DNA from: Albugo candida
Lineage: Eukaryota; Oomycota; Peronosporomycetes; Albuginales; Albuginaceae
Length of the DNA: 64,000 nt
Direction of reading: 5' to 3'
NCBI GenBank assembly: GCA_905220665.1
Contig: CAJNAR010000002.1
Location: 124,001 to 188,000, forward strand
This document shows positions 1-10,159 of the stretch, one piece after another. Numbering within the stretch: the first letter of the stretch is position 1; every line of letters starts with the position of its first letter. Made by a program: the position numbers and the translations under genes. The notes under the pieces are model-generated. The model was not told the DNA's origin. It did no database searches and worked only from the letters and a program-made list of their open reading frames with translations.

Positions 1-1200
1 GCAATTCGAACTGGTTCTATATGGAAGAGAAACGGCTTGTTTCCTAATACCAAGAATTATATCCAGCTTCATATGACTGCAGAAAGTGCCTGATGCAAAT
101 AAGCAACTCAATACTTGGAGATTTATACCTCACGTATGACGGGAGGCATTCAGTCGCTTAGGTTATGTACACATCGCGTTGAAGGCATCGAATTATTAAT
201 GCTTGCCATGCTATTGACGTTTGCCATATATACAACTACGAAGCCCAAATTTTGTTCTGATACGTGTCAATCTGTCCATTGTCCACAAACGTTACTACAT
301 TCTACATCAGAACGCCAGACAAACAATTTACATCATCAAGCAAATCGTCAACTACAAATCTCAAATGGTACGAAGTCGGCGTATCTCCTGAGAATGTCCA
401 CCAGCAAAATGGGAGCGTATATTCACTATAGGCGGACATCAACACTGTTTTGTTTCCTCTCTTGAGCGAAAGCATCGTAGATTGGATGAAGTTGATTGCT
501 ACTTTTCCCGGCTCTACGTTTTTTTGGTTTGGTGTCCAGAGAACTTCACTCTGCTCAAGAAGGATATATTCTTGAATTTGACGTGACTGAAGCTTCTTTA
601 GCGACCTGACACGAACATTACAGCTTAAATGTCGAAATTCCAGCGTTCCGACATCATACTGTGTTGTATACGTCAAATGAGGCTATCAATCCACGTTATC
701 ACACCAACTGTGCGGTAGCTAACTCTGATACTTTGCATTCATGCAGAAGATGTATCGAGCAGCGGTTCGAAATTCGGAACAAAGCCTCCGCTATATCCGG
801 CATATTTTCTCTATCGCCCGAAGGGGCAAATTTGGGAGAATGCATCACCACCAGATACGGTGCACTTGCCTGTAGATAATTCGAAATTATCGATAATATT
901 GTGTGCGATCTCGACACAGCCAAGAAAGCGAATAGGGCGAGAGTATCAACATCAGATAACTCAGAAGGGTATTCACGACATATACCCTCTTTCAAGAATT
1001 CGTTAAGTGAGTCTCAAAATCAGATCTCTGTTGTGATGGCTCACTATGCCACACCTGAATAGTTGATATGTTTTGTTATGATACACACTGTAAAATTCGT
1101 ATCAACAGAACACAAGTACGTCTGGATGGAGCTAACAACTGATCCGTGGACTTATAATGTTGGTCGATCAACCAAAAGACATTTACCTACAATGTGCGAA
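1..1200 (+). pseudogene. Copy A: decayed, 5'-truncated member of the secreted cysteine-rich family
   Basis: The piece starts before the window edge. Around 85-140 it encodes YDCRKCLMQISNSILGD, almost identical to residues 142-157 of the intact protein at 54542-56197. Near 190-220 the C-x5-C pair is recognisable as INACHAIDVC. The second module follows at about 661-880 (SCRRCIE, then GECITTRYGALAC), and the C-terminal block STEHKYVWME lies at about 1107-1136. Several stops and frame changes separate these blocks, for example a TAG near 160, so no complete product is possible. The order and spacing match copy F, so this is an inactivated paralogue and not a chance match. In copy F the family is secreted; its function is unknown. 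Confidence 0.8.
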
Positions 1201-2640
1201 CATTTCGATAAATCTTTGTCGATAATGCTATGACGGAACTCTTTTGATGGGATACATTTCAACCTCGATAACTCGCTAATTAACGAACAGAAAAGAAATC
1301 TGACCCTAGGCGGGACGAGTCGGGACTAAGTACACTGAAGAGTAAGATTGGACTGGTAGAGATAGGTAGCTCAAGTAAGTGAAACTTCAAGCTTCTTACC
1401 TACCTATGGCATATTAAATATCTGTAATCACCACGCATTTCTTATTTTCGAAGTCTTAATGTCCAGCTGCTTATTTGAGTAAAATACGGAGCTGTCAAGT
1501 CCTCTGACGGAATTCATGTAACAAATTTGGCTCCTTGTTCACCCTCAGCTTAATTCAAATTGAGATAAGAAGCTTAGAGAAGCCGGAAAAAACGATAGTT
1601 ATCATCCTCATTTGATAAATGTGCTACATTAAACAATTTCAAGTGCCAGATCGGCGACCTCAGGTTCTGATGTTGGCATTCGGGTCACCATATTGTTAAT
1701 TGTAGGGAGAGGAATATAATGTACCGAGCAAGCTCAAGCCACCCTATGTTGATCAGCAATGAGGTCGTCAAAATCACCAAACTCGCTGTCGACTGTCATC
1801 CTAAACAGTTTCGATTTCCGTTTCATTGATAGCTCCAATCTTCGCAACGGATGGGAATTGACAAATGCATCGTGCGAGCTTCTCTTCGATACGTTCATTT
1901 CGCATAGCCTTTTACCTAATAGATGAAATGCTACACTCTCCTATTTCTTCCCGAATGACGAGTGAGTAGGAGAAGGTTTCATTTCGAGTGAATTGCATGC
2001 TTGGTCATCAATAATGATAATCCTGCATTTTGCTGAAAAAAAAATGTTGTCAAACACACAACGCAGCTGCGGTAAATGTTTTTTAGGTCAAGTTGCACTC
2101 ACTATCAAAATCGCTTGTTTTTGATTGATTCAAAGCCATCAACTTCGAAAGTGAGACCCTAACTACGGTAAAGCAACTTTGCCTTCTTCATGATTGGATA
2201 GCTCGGTCTTGATTCAGCAAGTACGATAAGAACTTGGTGAACACTTCTCAAATTGGATTTTTGGTTGATACGCTTATGTCGACCACTAAGGGCCCTACAA
2301 TGGTTACTTGCATGGCATGCAATCTGTGAGGCACTGCAAGCACAACGGTATACGAATAAAAAATGGTATTTTGATAAAATTTATACGTAATAGAAGATGC
2401 CTCGATGCCACTTCCGGAATGCGCGTTGCCAGAAAAAACAGAAAGATTGTCCGCATTGCCTTATACATTCCGCGGGAGTACAAGGCTTATCTATCGTTGA
2501 ACTAAATCTGCGACTCGCACTGCAATAATCTCTTCTACACCTCTTAGTTTTGAGCGTGTGGAAAGTCACTGCAACACATTTACTATATGTTATAAAATGG
2601 TATAGCTGAGGCCTGGAGCAAAACCCGTTCTAGGCAAGCC
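1201..2640. other. Spacer downstream of copy A, no gene recognised
   Basis: No convincing coding region is visible. The stretch around 1640-1900 resembles 50230-50400 downstream of copy E, including the shared string CTCGCTGTCGACTGTC. This suggests that the 3' spacer was duplicated together with the gene. Confidence 0.5.
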
Positions 2641-2649
2641 ACAGCGCCC

Positions 2650-3790
2650 ATCGATGAAGTTGATTATGATGAAAGTAATTCATGTGTTGAATATGATGAA
2701 GAGCGTCAAAACGCATCGTCACAACCATGCGTTAGAAAAACTCAGAGCTTGTATGCGCGGAAAAAATCGTTTCATTGAATTTGGCAAATCTACATGGCAT
2801 TTCAAGATATTCTGTCGTGTGTATATGTACTGTACACATGTATCAGTAACGATGTCATTGCCGATACTTGCTGTGCAACTAGTGCTTGCCAAGCTGTTTC
2901 AAATGATATCTATAAGCGTCAGGCTGAAACCCTTCAAGTAGTAAGGATACGATACATCGACATCAACGAATTTATGGATAGACGCAATCAAATCTGCCGG
3001 CAGACTTAATTATTTTAAGATTTATAAAGATTAAGCTCACCGAAGATGAACAAGACAAGGCGTACGCATTCATTGTCTGATCGCAGCGGCCATGATAACC
3101 TTGTCATATATGAAAACCCATAGTTTTATCGGCTGGTCGTTGGCGCTGATCTGATCCGCATGCTTTCTCACTGATACGATCGAAAAGTCTTTTTCTTCTC
3201 ATTAAAAATTTTCCCAAGCTTGTTTTACTTTTAAAATAAAATACGGAAAATCATGTTTGAAAACAGGAATGGCTACCAACACCAACATGAACATCATCCC
3301 TTGCCGATCAGATCTCTATAAAAGTATCAGGACGAGACTTGACATCATTACGGATCATTATAGTAATTGTGTTCAAGCGTACCACCCCGATGGTAAAGAT
3401 GTTTCAATAGCCTTGAGAAAATTTGGAAATGACATCAAAAGTATCGGAAATATCACGTTTAAAAACAATCATGACTGACGACGATCATTTGCTGGAAAAT
3501 CAACAATTTTGGATTGTATACACTGAAGCTAAGGAAAGCCTTGGCTGCAGTCAGTATTTGTTCATTCCCAACGATATAGAAGTTATGAAACCGACTTGGA
3601 TGTACAATCTCAAACACTTTCCTCGCCCAAAGTCTTTAAAGATAGAAAGGAGTAGCAGCTCGCTGGAAGAAAAAGTGACAAGGGACAGGACACGGACGCA
3701 TAATTTACAAAGGAAACGAAATCGTTTCCATTTTAAAATTTGGTCGATTGTTTCTCGGGGAAAAAGCTTGTGATCAGAGATATTCTGATT
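2650..3790 (+). pseudogene. Copy B: strongly decayed member of the secreted cysteine-rich family
   Basis: Blocks of the family occur in the expected order but in different frames. The stretch at about 2809-2900 encodes LSCVYVLYTCISNDVIAD followed by a C-x5-C-like pair, matching LSVYVMYTSKSGDEIANAC of copy F. The stretch at about 3366-3475 encodes NCVQAYHPDG and IGNITF, matching NCFVAYH and ISFIF of module 2. The C-x2-C of module 2 has been lost (ALRKF in place of ACRKC). No single reading frame joins the pieces. I infer an old paralogue, more diverged than copy A. Confidence 0.55.
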
Positions 3791-3849
3791 CACCATCTGT
3801 TGACCAAGTGGGCTGTGCAACTCCTGCGTCGATTACTCATACCCGTCCG

Positions 3850-4835
3850 TATCATGGGGGCTCACACGTTACGCTTCCTTAGTATCTTGAGTGACTCTAG
3901 AGTTTTCTGAATGCCTCTTTTGAAATCATATCAATATATTATCAAATACGAAGCTCTAACGAACAAGCCTATAACCCTTTAAAAGTTCTCTGACTCGTTT
4001 CCGGACGTACATGTGAATAAAGGGAACAGAAAGAGGATTGAAACTTAGGTTGTGGAGAAAAAACAGCACGCATTTACGCGCATCATAAACTCACCACGAC
4101 CAGTAAATTATTCAGTAGGGCGCTTTCTCATTGGACGAAATGGCCATAATGGGAAATAGCGATCGTCGAGAGGTTGGGGGAGAATGAAGGTGGGTTTTCT
4201 AGAAACTTGAACAAAGTAAAAATCATTTTTCTATTGTGTTTTCAGGTCGGTCTTGCAAGTACAGAATGCATGTGGGTGGCTGTGTGGCAACTAGAGTCAT
4301 GGGAAAGGGCTTGAAATATCAGCAAGATCCAAGAGATTTGGACGGAATGCTTGCCCATTTGAACATTCTACTTGGGATCTAGTGTGAATAAAACGTTGAC
4401 GGTTGACACATTATGGTCGATTCGTAATGTAGAGAAGGATAGGATGGCGTAATTGCCTGGCTTACATGGCGTTCGCGATCTTAATTTTCTTTTTTATCGT
4501 GCATGTAATACATCATAAAGACGTGAGGAAAGGGCAAAATCGAGCAGTCATCACGTCAAGGTTCTTATTACGAGCATGTGAACGACCTGTAACTGGTCTT
4601 AGTCTGACAGGTATGCACTCATTGGTCAATTTGAAGCATGCGCTGTGACCCTACTCTAACTATGAGAAGGAATGCGGCTCGTAGATTTTTATGCCGCTCT
4701 CAGATACCAGACAGTACGTAAAATAAGACATATGGGATTCCTCTAACGGGAAAGCGGCACCTGATTCTCCGAATGGATCTATAGCTCAATGGAGCTGCTT
4801 CTACGCACTCCAGTTTACCAGTGTACAAAGTATCT
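3850..4835. other. Duplicated spacer block, related to about 42000-42750
   Basis: Both copies contain a GTACAGA(A/T)TGCATGT string followed by GTGGCAAC or GTGGCTAC, and both later contain CTGACAGGTATGCACTCAT or CTGACGGGTATACACTCAT. In the plus direction the two read YRMHVGGCVATR and YRLHVCGCVATR. Here this is preceded by a pyrimidine-rich TTTTCAG that could be an intron acceptor (4239-4245). It may be a fossil exon of a second gene or a conserved non-coding piece. The block is cut at about 4838 by the copia LTR. Confidence 0.4.
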
Positions 4836-4837
4836 TT

Positions 4838-5000
4838 TAGTTGGATAGGAATGACTTGAAGTAAGAAGTAGTATGTTAAAAAAGGTTAACAGTCTGCTAA
4901 CCTATCCTCCTTGTCTACCTGAGTGCCCGGTATGCCGCACACTCATCTTAAGACAAACCGTCGAAATCAGCATCTCGCTCTTGAAACTGAACCTTAAGTT
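4838..5000 (-). repeat. 3' LTR of the copia element
   Basis: It is similar to the direct repeat at 9928-10060: both run from TTGG(A/T)TAGGA(A/T)TGACT through CCTTGTCTACCTG or TCTTGTCTACCTG and CCGGTATGCCGCA to CTGAACCTT. Divergence is substantial, so the insertion is old. Exact ends and a target duplication could not be set. Confidence 0.65.
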
Positions 5001-5570
5001 CTTACAGTCCTCCTCGCCCGCCTCGCGACTGTGATCTTCTTGTTAGCGAAGACTAAAGATTCTCGCACTTTCATCAGTCTTGGTGCCAAAAGTTCTTTGG
5101 TAAGGACGCCCGCCATCATAATTCGTGATTTGACGTACAATGACGCGACAATTCCCCGTTTAGCGAAGGCGCGAAGGAACTTCACTCGAATGTCCCCCTG
5201 TTTTGCGCTCGTCATACTGTCTTCGGGCTTCAGCTACTTAATGGATGCCTGGTTGTCCATTTTTATGGTCATCGGCTTGAGAACCATGAATCCAAACTCT
5301 CGCACGAGCTCACGTAGCCATAAAGGTTCCCGTCCAACGTGATACGCCGAAGCGAATTCAGGCTCCATAGTGAAATGGGATACACCAGTCTGATTCTTGC
5401 AGGTGCTTGTATAATCGCATTATTCATTGTAACCACTCCGCCGGTAACGGACTTGCGATCTTGCGTGTCGTTCGCAAAATCCGCGTCGCTTCAGCTCTCA
5501 AGCAACGTCTCATCTGATTCCGACGCATTCATTTGCATGTACAACTTCAGTTCCTTAGTACGTTTTAGAT
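4994..5570 (-). pseudogene. copia RNase H region (C-terminal end of pol)
   Basis: The minus reading of 5215-4994 contains VKFLRAFAKRGIVASLY, then AGVLTKELLAPRLMKVRESL. This is the characteristic end of copia polyproteins (ADxLTKxLxxxxFxxxRxxLG) and sits directly before the LTR, as expected. Upstream sequence to about 5570 continues the domain in broken frames. The product would be the RNA-degrading domain of the polyprotein, now non-functional. Confidence 0.7.
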
Positions 5571-5579
5571 AGCAAGCAA

Positions 5580-6410
5580 CCTTATGCTAATTTCGAGTCG
5601 GATGATGGGTTCATTGCGTCGCCTTGTGTACGGTGAAAGTAATATCAGGCCGTGTAAAGCGCGAACCCCACAGCAATCTTTCAACAAGGGACTGAAATCG
5701 CGAATACTTGGCTCACCTGGTAATCCTTTCTTCACCTGCTGGAATATGAACGTCATTCGTTTCACCAAATCCATGCTGCTTGAGGAGGAGTTCTTTGGCT
5801 GTCGCCTGCTGGTCAAGCGTGTAGCCGTCTTTTTCGCTTAGCCCAACACGCATTCCTAAAAATTTTCTCACTTAATCGAGGTCTTTAACTGAGGGTTGTA
5901 CCCACTGTGGCAAAAGATGTTTCAGTAGCGTCTACAGCGATATCTTAACCAGGAGATCAACGACGTAAACCTTTACGACGGTGATCTCGTTACCCGAATC
6001 GATTGTAGTACAAAAACATGTCGCTAGTACAGCCTGTAATCCAGCATGTTCCGGTTTGCCGTGTGATAGCTGGACCCATAATCTTCTTGCCGGCTTGAGT
6101 CCGTATAGCGACATCTTTAAACGCATTGCAATATACGAAGGTAAATATTCAAATACGTTTCCTTGTCCACCTTTACTTAGGATTATGGGATGTTTCCGTG
6201 CCTCTCCGGCCTTCCCAATTTCCGTGCAAGAAACAGTACCACTATAACGGTATGAGCTTCATAACGTCTGCAAATGTAAGTCCATAAGCCAAAAGGTGCT
6301 CGTTCCCGCAGATCACGAGTCTGCCTTTGTAACGCTCGATCATTCCATCTGCGTCGGTCTTCGTCTGAAAGATCCACTTCGTGTGTAGCAGCTCCCCCGT
6401 CCATACGCTA
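5580..6410 (-). pseudogene. copia reverse transcriptase, inactivated
   Basis: The frame 6126-5932 (minus) encodes MRLKMSLYGLKPARRLW, the diagnostic copia motif (LxKSLYGLKQAPRxW), followed by VKVYVVDLL at the place of the catalytic YVDDLL. The first catalytic aspartate is therefore replaced by valine. Flanking frames (6404-6183 and 5816-5565) look like continuations of the domain separated by frameshifts. The enzyme would copy element RNA into DNA; the catalytic substitution and stops argue that it is dead. Confidence 0.8.
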
Positions 6411-6949
6411 TTCTCCTCCACTTCCTAGACCTCTTCCCTTATAGCCACGACCCATTTGTACTATTGACTGCCAAGCTTAGCATTTCCGTAACTTTTGGGA
6501 TATTCTTCACCAACGCTGTTACTACGTCACACTCCTGCCTCGTACTGTGTTCCATATTGTACTGATGCTTCTGTTCGCAATCTTCCTTTCGTGTCTTTGA
6601 AAGGGTGCGATGATCATCTAAAGACCACCTACTCATCCGTCTTTGGATTTTGTTCTTCTCTTTCATTTTAGTTCCTGGTTCGGTTCCGGTCTTTTGCTAT
6701 CACCGCTTCTCGCGATACTTCGTATTCTTCAGCGAAATGCACCCGACGACATTCCTCGTTTCGCTAACTCGTGAGCGTCTCAACGTTTCTGACATGCTGC
6801 GCGACTACGACAGCCTTGTTCCTGGGTATATATACCCGATACCCTTTCGTCTCATCTCTTCTTCAAATAATTATCGGTGTTTTCCCACGTTTACCTAGCG
6901 ACTTGGTCTTCGCGTCACGGTGAACAGTACCTCCCTATTCAAACATCAC

Positions 6950-7490
6950 AACGTCACTTAGGTCCCGTGTTCTGTTCGTAAGCATCTAGAGGTGTGACTT
7001 CTTCCTCATATTAGACTTGCTCGGGTTTCTGTTCAGGGCGTGGGACGCGTATCCCACCGCGTCTCCTTAGAAATAGAGGGGCAGGTTCTCGCAAGAACGA
7101 AAGGGCCTTGCATATATCATACTCCTCCTCATATTCATAATGGGGCGGTGTACACGTTCTACTTTCCCATTAGTGGCCTGATTTCGTGCTTCGCTAATCT
7201 GGCGAGCAATTCCAGTTTCCTTACAAAACATTTTTAGAGTCCGATACTACCCACCACCATCTGTTGTCAACACCTGTATTCTGCAATTGAACTGACGCTC
7301 GAAAAAAAGCCATGAAGTGCCTGAACTTTTGCCCAGCAACATCCTTGTTTCTCGCGACAAATATTCTGCATTAATTCGTTCGGTGATCGAAGAAGTTGAT
7401 CGTGTACCGATTTTCAAGTCTGTCCTTAGAAGTCACCGACCCTTGAGATCCAAGCAGATTACTCCGCCAAGAACGTCTATCGAATTGTTA
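6950..7490 (-). pseudogene. copia integrase core, degenerate
   Basis: The minus strand contains CLDLKGPVTSKDRLENRY (around the first catalytic Asp), FFDHRTN and FVARNKDVAG, then a stretch like GVDNRWWVVSD where intact copies have TDxGxEY. Stops and frame changes are frequent. Position between GAG-pre-integrase and reverse transcriptase confirms the Ty1/copia type. Confidence 0.65.
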
Positions 7491-7499
7491 CCTGTGTCC

Positions 7500-8160
7500 T
7501 TTCCTAATTGCGCATTATTTGTCTGGTTTCCTTGAGAGCACGCGAGTCAGTTTTCATTTGTCAGATCCTTGAGCAATATCCCCGAAGCTGGGTATTGCAA
7601 TATCCGAATGATCGTGTCGTAATCAAGCTGAGACAATCAGCGATGGAAATGCATAATCGACCCCTTCTGGACGTCCCGCCCACCTCTTCCTCCATCAGAG
7701 CTAGTACCGACGTGAGTTGTCCGTAGGTTCCGGATTTGCTCGCTCAACTTCCGTGCGAACCACAAGTGCACTTTTCGTTATCTGTACGTTGAGCACAGAA
7801 AGTCCTCTATTAAGACTTGCTATGATGCGTTGCTCGCCTCGGTATAAATTTCCGTATCCTTTTGCGTCGAGCATATCGTGAGATATGATATTTCGCTTCA
7901 AGTTTTTGGCGTAGTACATTCCTTCAATCGCACCATTACCTACTATCCCATCACTGTACCCCCAATAATGACGATACCACACCAGGTATACGAAGAGACT
8001 CAACATTGGCAGTGACACATTCCCTCACGTGCTTTTTCGGGTCTTCAAGTAGGCTTATGTCATACATTCCATGCTGGACCCACTGCCGAAGATCCAGAAT
8101 CTTTCTCACAACTAGAATCCTCGAATGTAGGTACGAAGTACGTATCTTTTTTTGCATCGC
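7500..8160 (-). pseudogene. copia protease and GAG-pre-integrase region
   Basis: The minus frame 8157-7951 starts the protease region, with RKILDLRQWVQHGMYDIS at the place of the usual WxLDSGAxxHM, so the active-site DSG is not intact. The frame 8018-7701 contains YAKNLKRNIISHDMLDAKGY, the strand just after the protease (LKxNLLSVxxLxxxGY in the family). Further on, LDYDTIIRILQYPASGI and LACSQGNQTNN match the GAG-pre-integrase domain (WHRRLGHLxYxxL...C.GKQ). Confidence 0.75.
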
Positions 8161-8163
8161 GTC

Positions 8164-8225
8164 CTACTTTTCAGTACACGTGGTCTTTATGTGTCCGGCT
8201 TTCCCGCACTTGTAGCACATTATCG
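8164..8225 (-). pseudogene. copia gag zinc knuckle (CCHC)
   Basis: Minus-strand bases 8217-8176 encode CYKCGKAGHIKTTC, a complete C-x2-C-x4-H-x4-C zinc knuckle of the nucleocapsid type, followed by a stop after TEK. It marks the C-terminal end of gag in the copia element. Confidence 0.85.
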
Positions 8226-8581
8226 CATCCGGCCGTTCGTTATTCAACCAAAATCTCCACATCTCTTTCCAGCTGCCTTTCTCGTGTACTTAACTCCGTA
8301 GATTGAGCAAAATGCGCTAATGCTTCTGCGTGGCGTAGGAAATTTGTGCGCGAAAGGTTCAGACGTGATAGCATAGACATTCTCAGGGCTGGTACTGCGT
8401 AGTGCACAATGTTGTCAAGGATTGAGTTGTCCGCCCCACCTCACACGCTTCACTCACAGCAACCAGGTAGAGATAGTGTTCTGTCAAGCTTCTCTTGCTA
8501 TTCTTGGGTGAAATAATAATCTTCATGCTTGGAGCGAGTGCTATTTTGGTTGCAAAAGTATACAGTAGTCTCTGCCCAAAG

Positions 8582-9154
8582 GGTCCGTACCCAGCTCAGT
8601 TAAGGGTGTTCGCCCGTAGTGCTTTTATTTAGACGCCTTTCTGTTACTACAGTTTGGTGGTTATCTACTCTATTCTAATCACTAGTATGTAACGCTCTGA
8701 AGAGCCCGGTCCAACTCCTGTACAGTTATTTTCTGGTGTAGTTGCCAGCGGTCTTGACACGTCCATATCTTCATTGAGTAGGTGATATTTACGTGGAGGA
8801 ATCTTTGCCTCCGCCGAGGGGCCCCATCGCAGCCCTTTTGCCACCGCCAGGATTCGAACCGGTGTACACATGGTCGGAACCCAAGTGTACTATCCGCTAG
8901 GCCCCCCGACGGGCCCGTACCCAGCTCAGTCGGTCAACCACTTCAGCGCACGGACCCACTGCCGGAGGTCGTTAGTTCGATCCCCGGCAGTGTGGGAAGC
9001 GGTTTGAGCCCACCCGAGCAATAAGCTTGGAAAATATCTGCCTCCCTAGTTTTGAAGTCAGACTTAAGTGATATTCACACGGTTAGAGGCTCATGATAGG
9101 ATAAGAAAGGTAGTTAGAGAACCAGATAAACAGTGTAATGAAATCCTTGACTAT
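8582..9154 (+). mobile_element. SINE family 1 copy, split by a second SINE
   Basis: The two parts (8582-8600 and about 8914-9154) together match the 245-bp SINEs at 39955-40200 and 57734-57977. The head is tRNA-like, with an A box (CAGCTCAGTCGG) and a B box (AGTTCGATCCCC). The insertion is flanked by a 17-bp direct repeat GTAGTCTCTGCCCAAAG at 8565-8581 and 9155-9171, a target-site duplication inside the copia gag region. The 3' end is AATGAAATCCTTGACTAT with no poly-A tail. Transcription would be by RNA polymerase III and mobility would depend on a partner LINE. Confidence 0.9.
8601..8913 (-). mobile_element. SINE family 2 inserted inside SINE family 1
   Basis: The minus strand starts with a tRNA-like head of about 72 nt: an A-box-like GGCCTAGCGGATAGTAC followed by a perfect B box GGTTCGAATCC. 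A body of about 240 bp with no coding potential follows. It is flanked by a duplication of the host SINE sequence, CCGTACCCAGCTCAGT, at 8585-8600 and 8915-8930. This shows insertion about 20 bp into the older SINE. The anticodon loop reads as a degenerate TCC, so a glycine tRNA origin is possible but not firm. Confidence 0.8.
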
Positions 9155-9227
9155 GTAGTCTCTGCCCAAAGCGTGCTACAAAGTTGGCTCCTCCTGCCAC
9201 CAATGTCGATTTGAATACCTCTTAGCC

Positions 9228-9913
9228 ATTACTGCTAAGTGGGTTCCGATTACGTCGCCCTTTACGTCCTCTCTCAATGGAAATCCACTCAAACGCTTCG
9301 CAAACTTGATCTTCTGCAGAAAGCGTTGTCCCTACTAAAGGAAGTCTGTATCCAATCCCTGGTACAAGTCTTTGCCTTCAAAAAGGCGAATGCCCAGCTT
9401 CCTTTTACGGGGGGTTCGAGACGCGAGAACTGCGCACCAAGAACCGGCCCGTGATTTCGTTGCGGGTGCCGAGTGGTATGCTGGCGGCTACACGTGGTGT
9501 TGAGGCAGCTCAGGATGTGGGGACTATGCCGTCTCGACGTTAGCCGCGGCTTGTTCGTATCGGCGCTGCCCAGCACCGAAATAGGTAGCCACTTAAACTT
9601 GTAAAGATGCTTTTGGAGATGGCGTTAAGTCCAGCGCCTTCCTACTCATGTCCCTGCAATGCCGAAAGATAGAGCAAAATAGACTTGACTTTTTGCCTTT
9701 CACATCCTTCTCGTGCTGTTGCTTTTGCGACGCCTCCATACGATGCATGCATACCGTGAGGCCTGTTAGAAGTTCAAGCAGTTTTTCCTGCGTATTCTTT
9801 GGCTCCAACTTATCCTCATGAGTTCCTCTGTCTTGCTTCTTTTGACCGCTGACCCTTTCGTGATCCATCTTGCCGCTTTCGTCGGCATCGATAGTGTAAA
9901 ACTTTGTGCTCAT
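9228..9913 (-). pseudogene. copia gag N-terminal region
   Basis: The minus frame 9913-9593 begins MSTKFYTIDADESGKMDHE and is rich in Lys, Glu and Gln, which fits a gag start. It opens about 15 bp inside the 5' LTR-side repeat. A second frame, 9576-9289, contains WAFAFLKAKTCTRDWIQTS, also gag-like. The SINE insertion at 8582 interrupts the remainder before the zinc knuckle. No identifiable domain beyond position and composition. Confidence 0.5.
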
Positions 9914-9927
9914 AACGTTTTATTTGG

Positions 9928-10090
9928 TTAGGATTGACTGGAAGAAAGAATTAGTATATGAAAAGTAAGTTCACAGTCTCCTGACCTATCCATCTTGTCT
10001 ACCTGTGGTACCGGTATGCCGCAGAATCATCTCAGATGGCTGTCTTGCAACTGAACCTTTAATGCGCACTTCTTAATTCGCCGGCTACTA
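9928..10090 (-). repeat. 5' LTR of the copia element
   Basis: Direct repeat partner of 4838-5000. Homology is clearest from TTGGTTAGGATTGACTGG to CTGAACCTTTA (about 10062); the outer limit next to the LINE is uncertain. No clear tRNA primer-binding site could be read on the minus strand. Confidence 0.6.
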
Positions 10091-10159
10091 CGTAGCCCAC
10101 CAATTTAGTACAAAACAACTCGAAAAACTACTTTTTTCAACTCTTTTCTCTGGAAAACA

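Larger units (their letters stand above)
4838..10090 (-). mobile_element. Ty1/copia LTR retrotransposon, degenerate, minus strand
   Basis: Read on the minus strand the order is LTR, gag with zinc knuckle, protease, GAG-pre-integrase, integrase, reverse transcriptase, RNase H, LTR. This is the Ty1/copia order, because integrase precedes reverse transcriptase. The span of about 5.2 kb includes a 0.57-kb nested SINE insertion. Two direct repeats of roughly 150 bp bound it. Every domain is broken by stops or frameshifts, so the element cannot move on its own. It interrupts the spacer that follows copy B. Confidence 0.85.

Noticed and set aside
8840..8913. Genuine tRNA gene on the minus strand
   Set aside because: It is continuous with a longer body, lies within a target duplication, and has an imperfect anticodon stem, so it is a SINE head.
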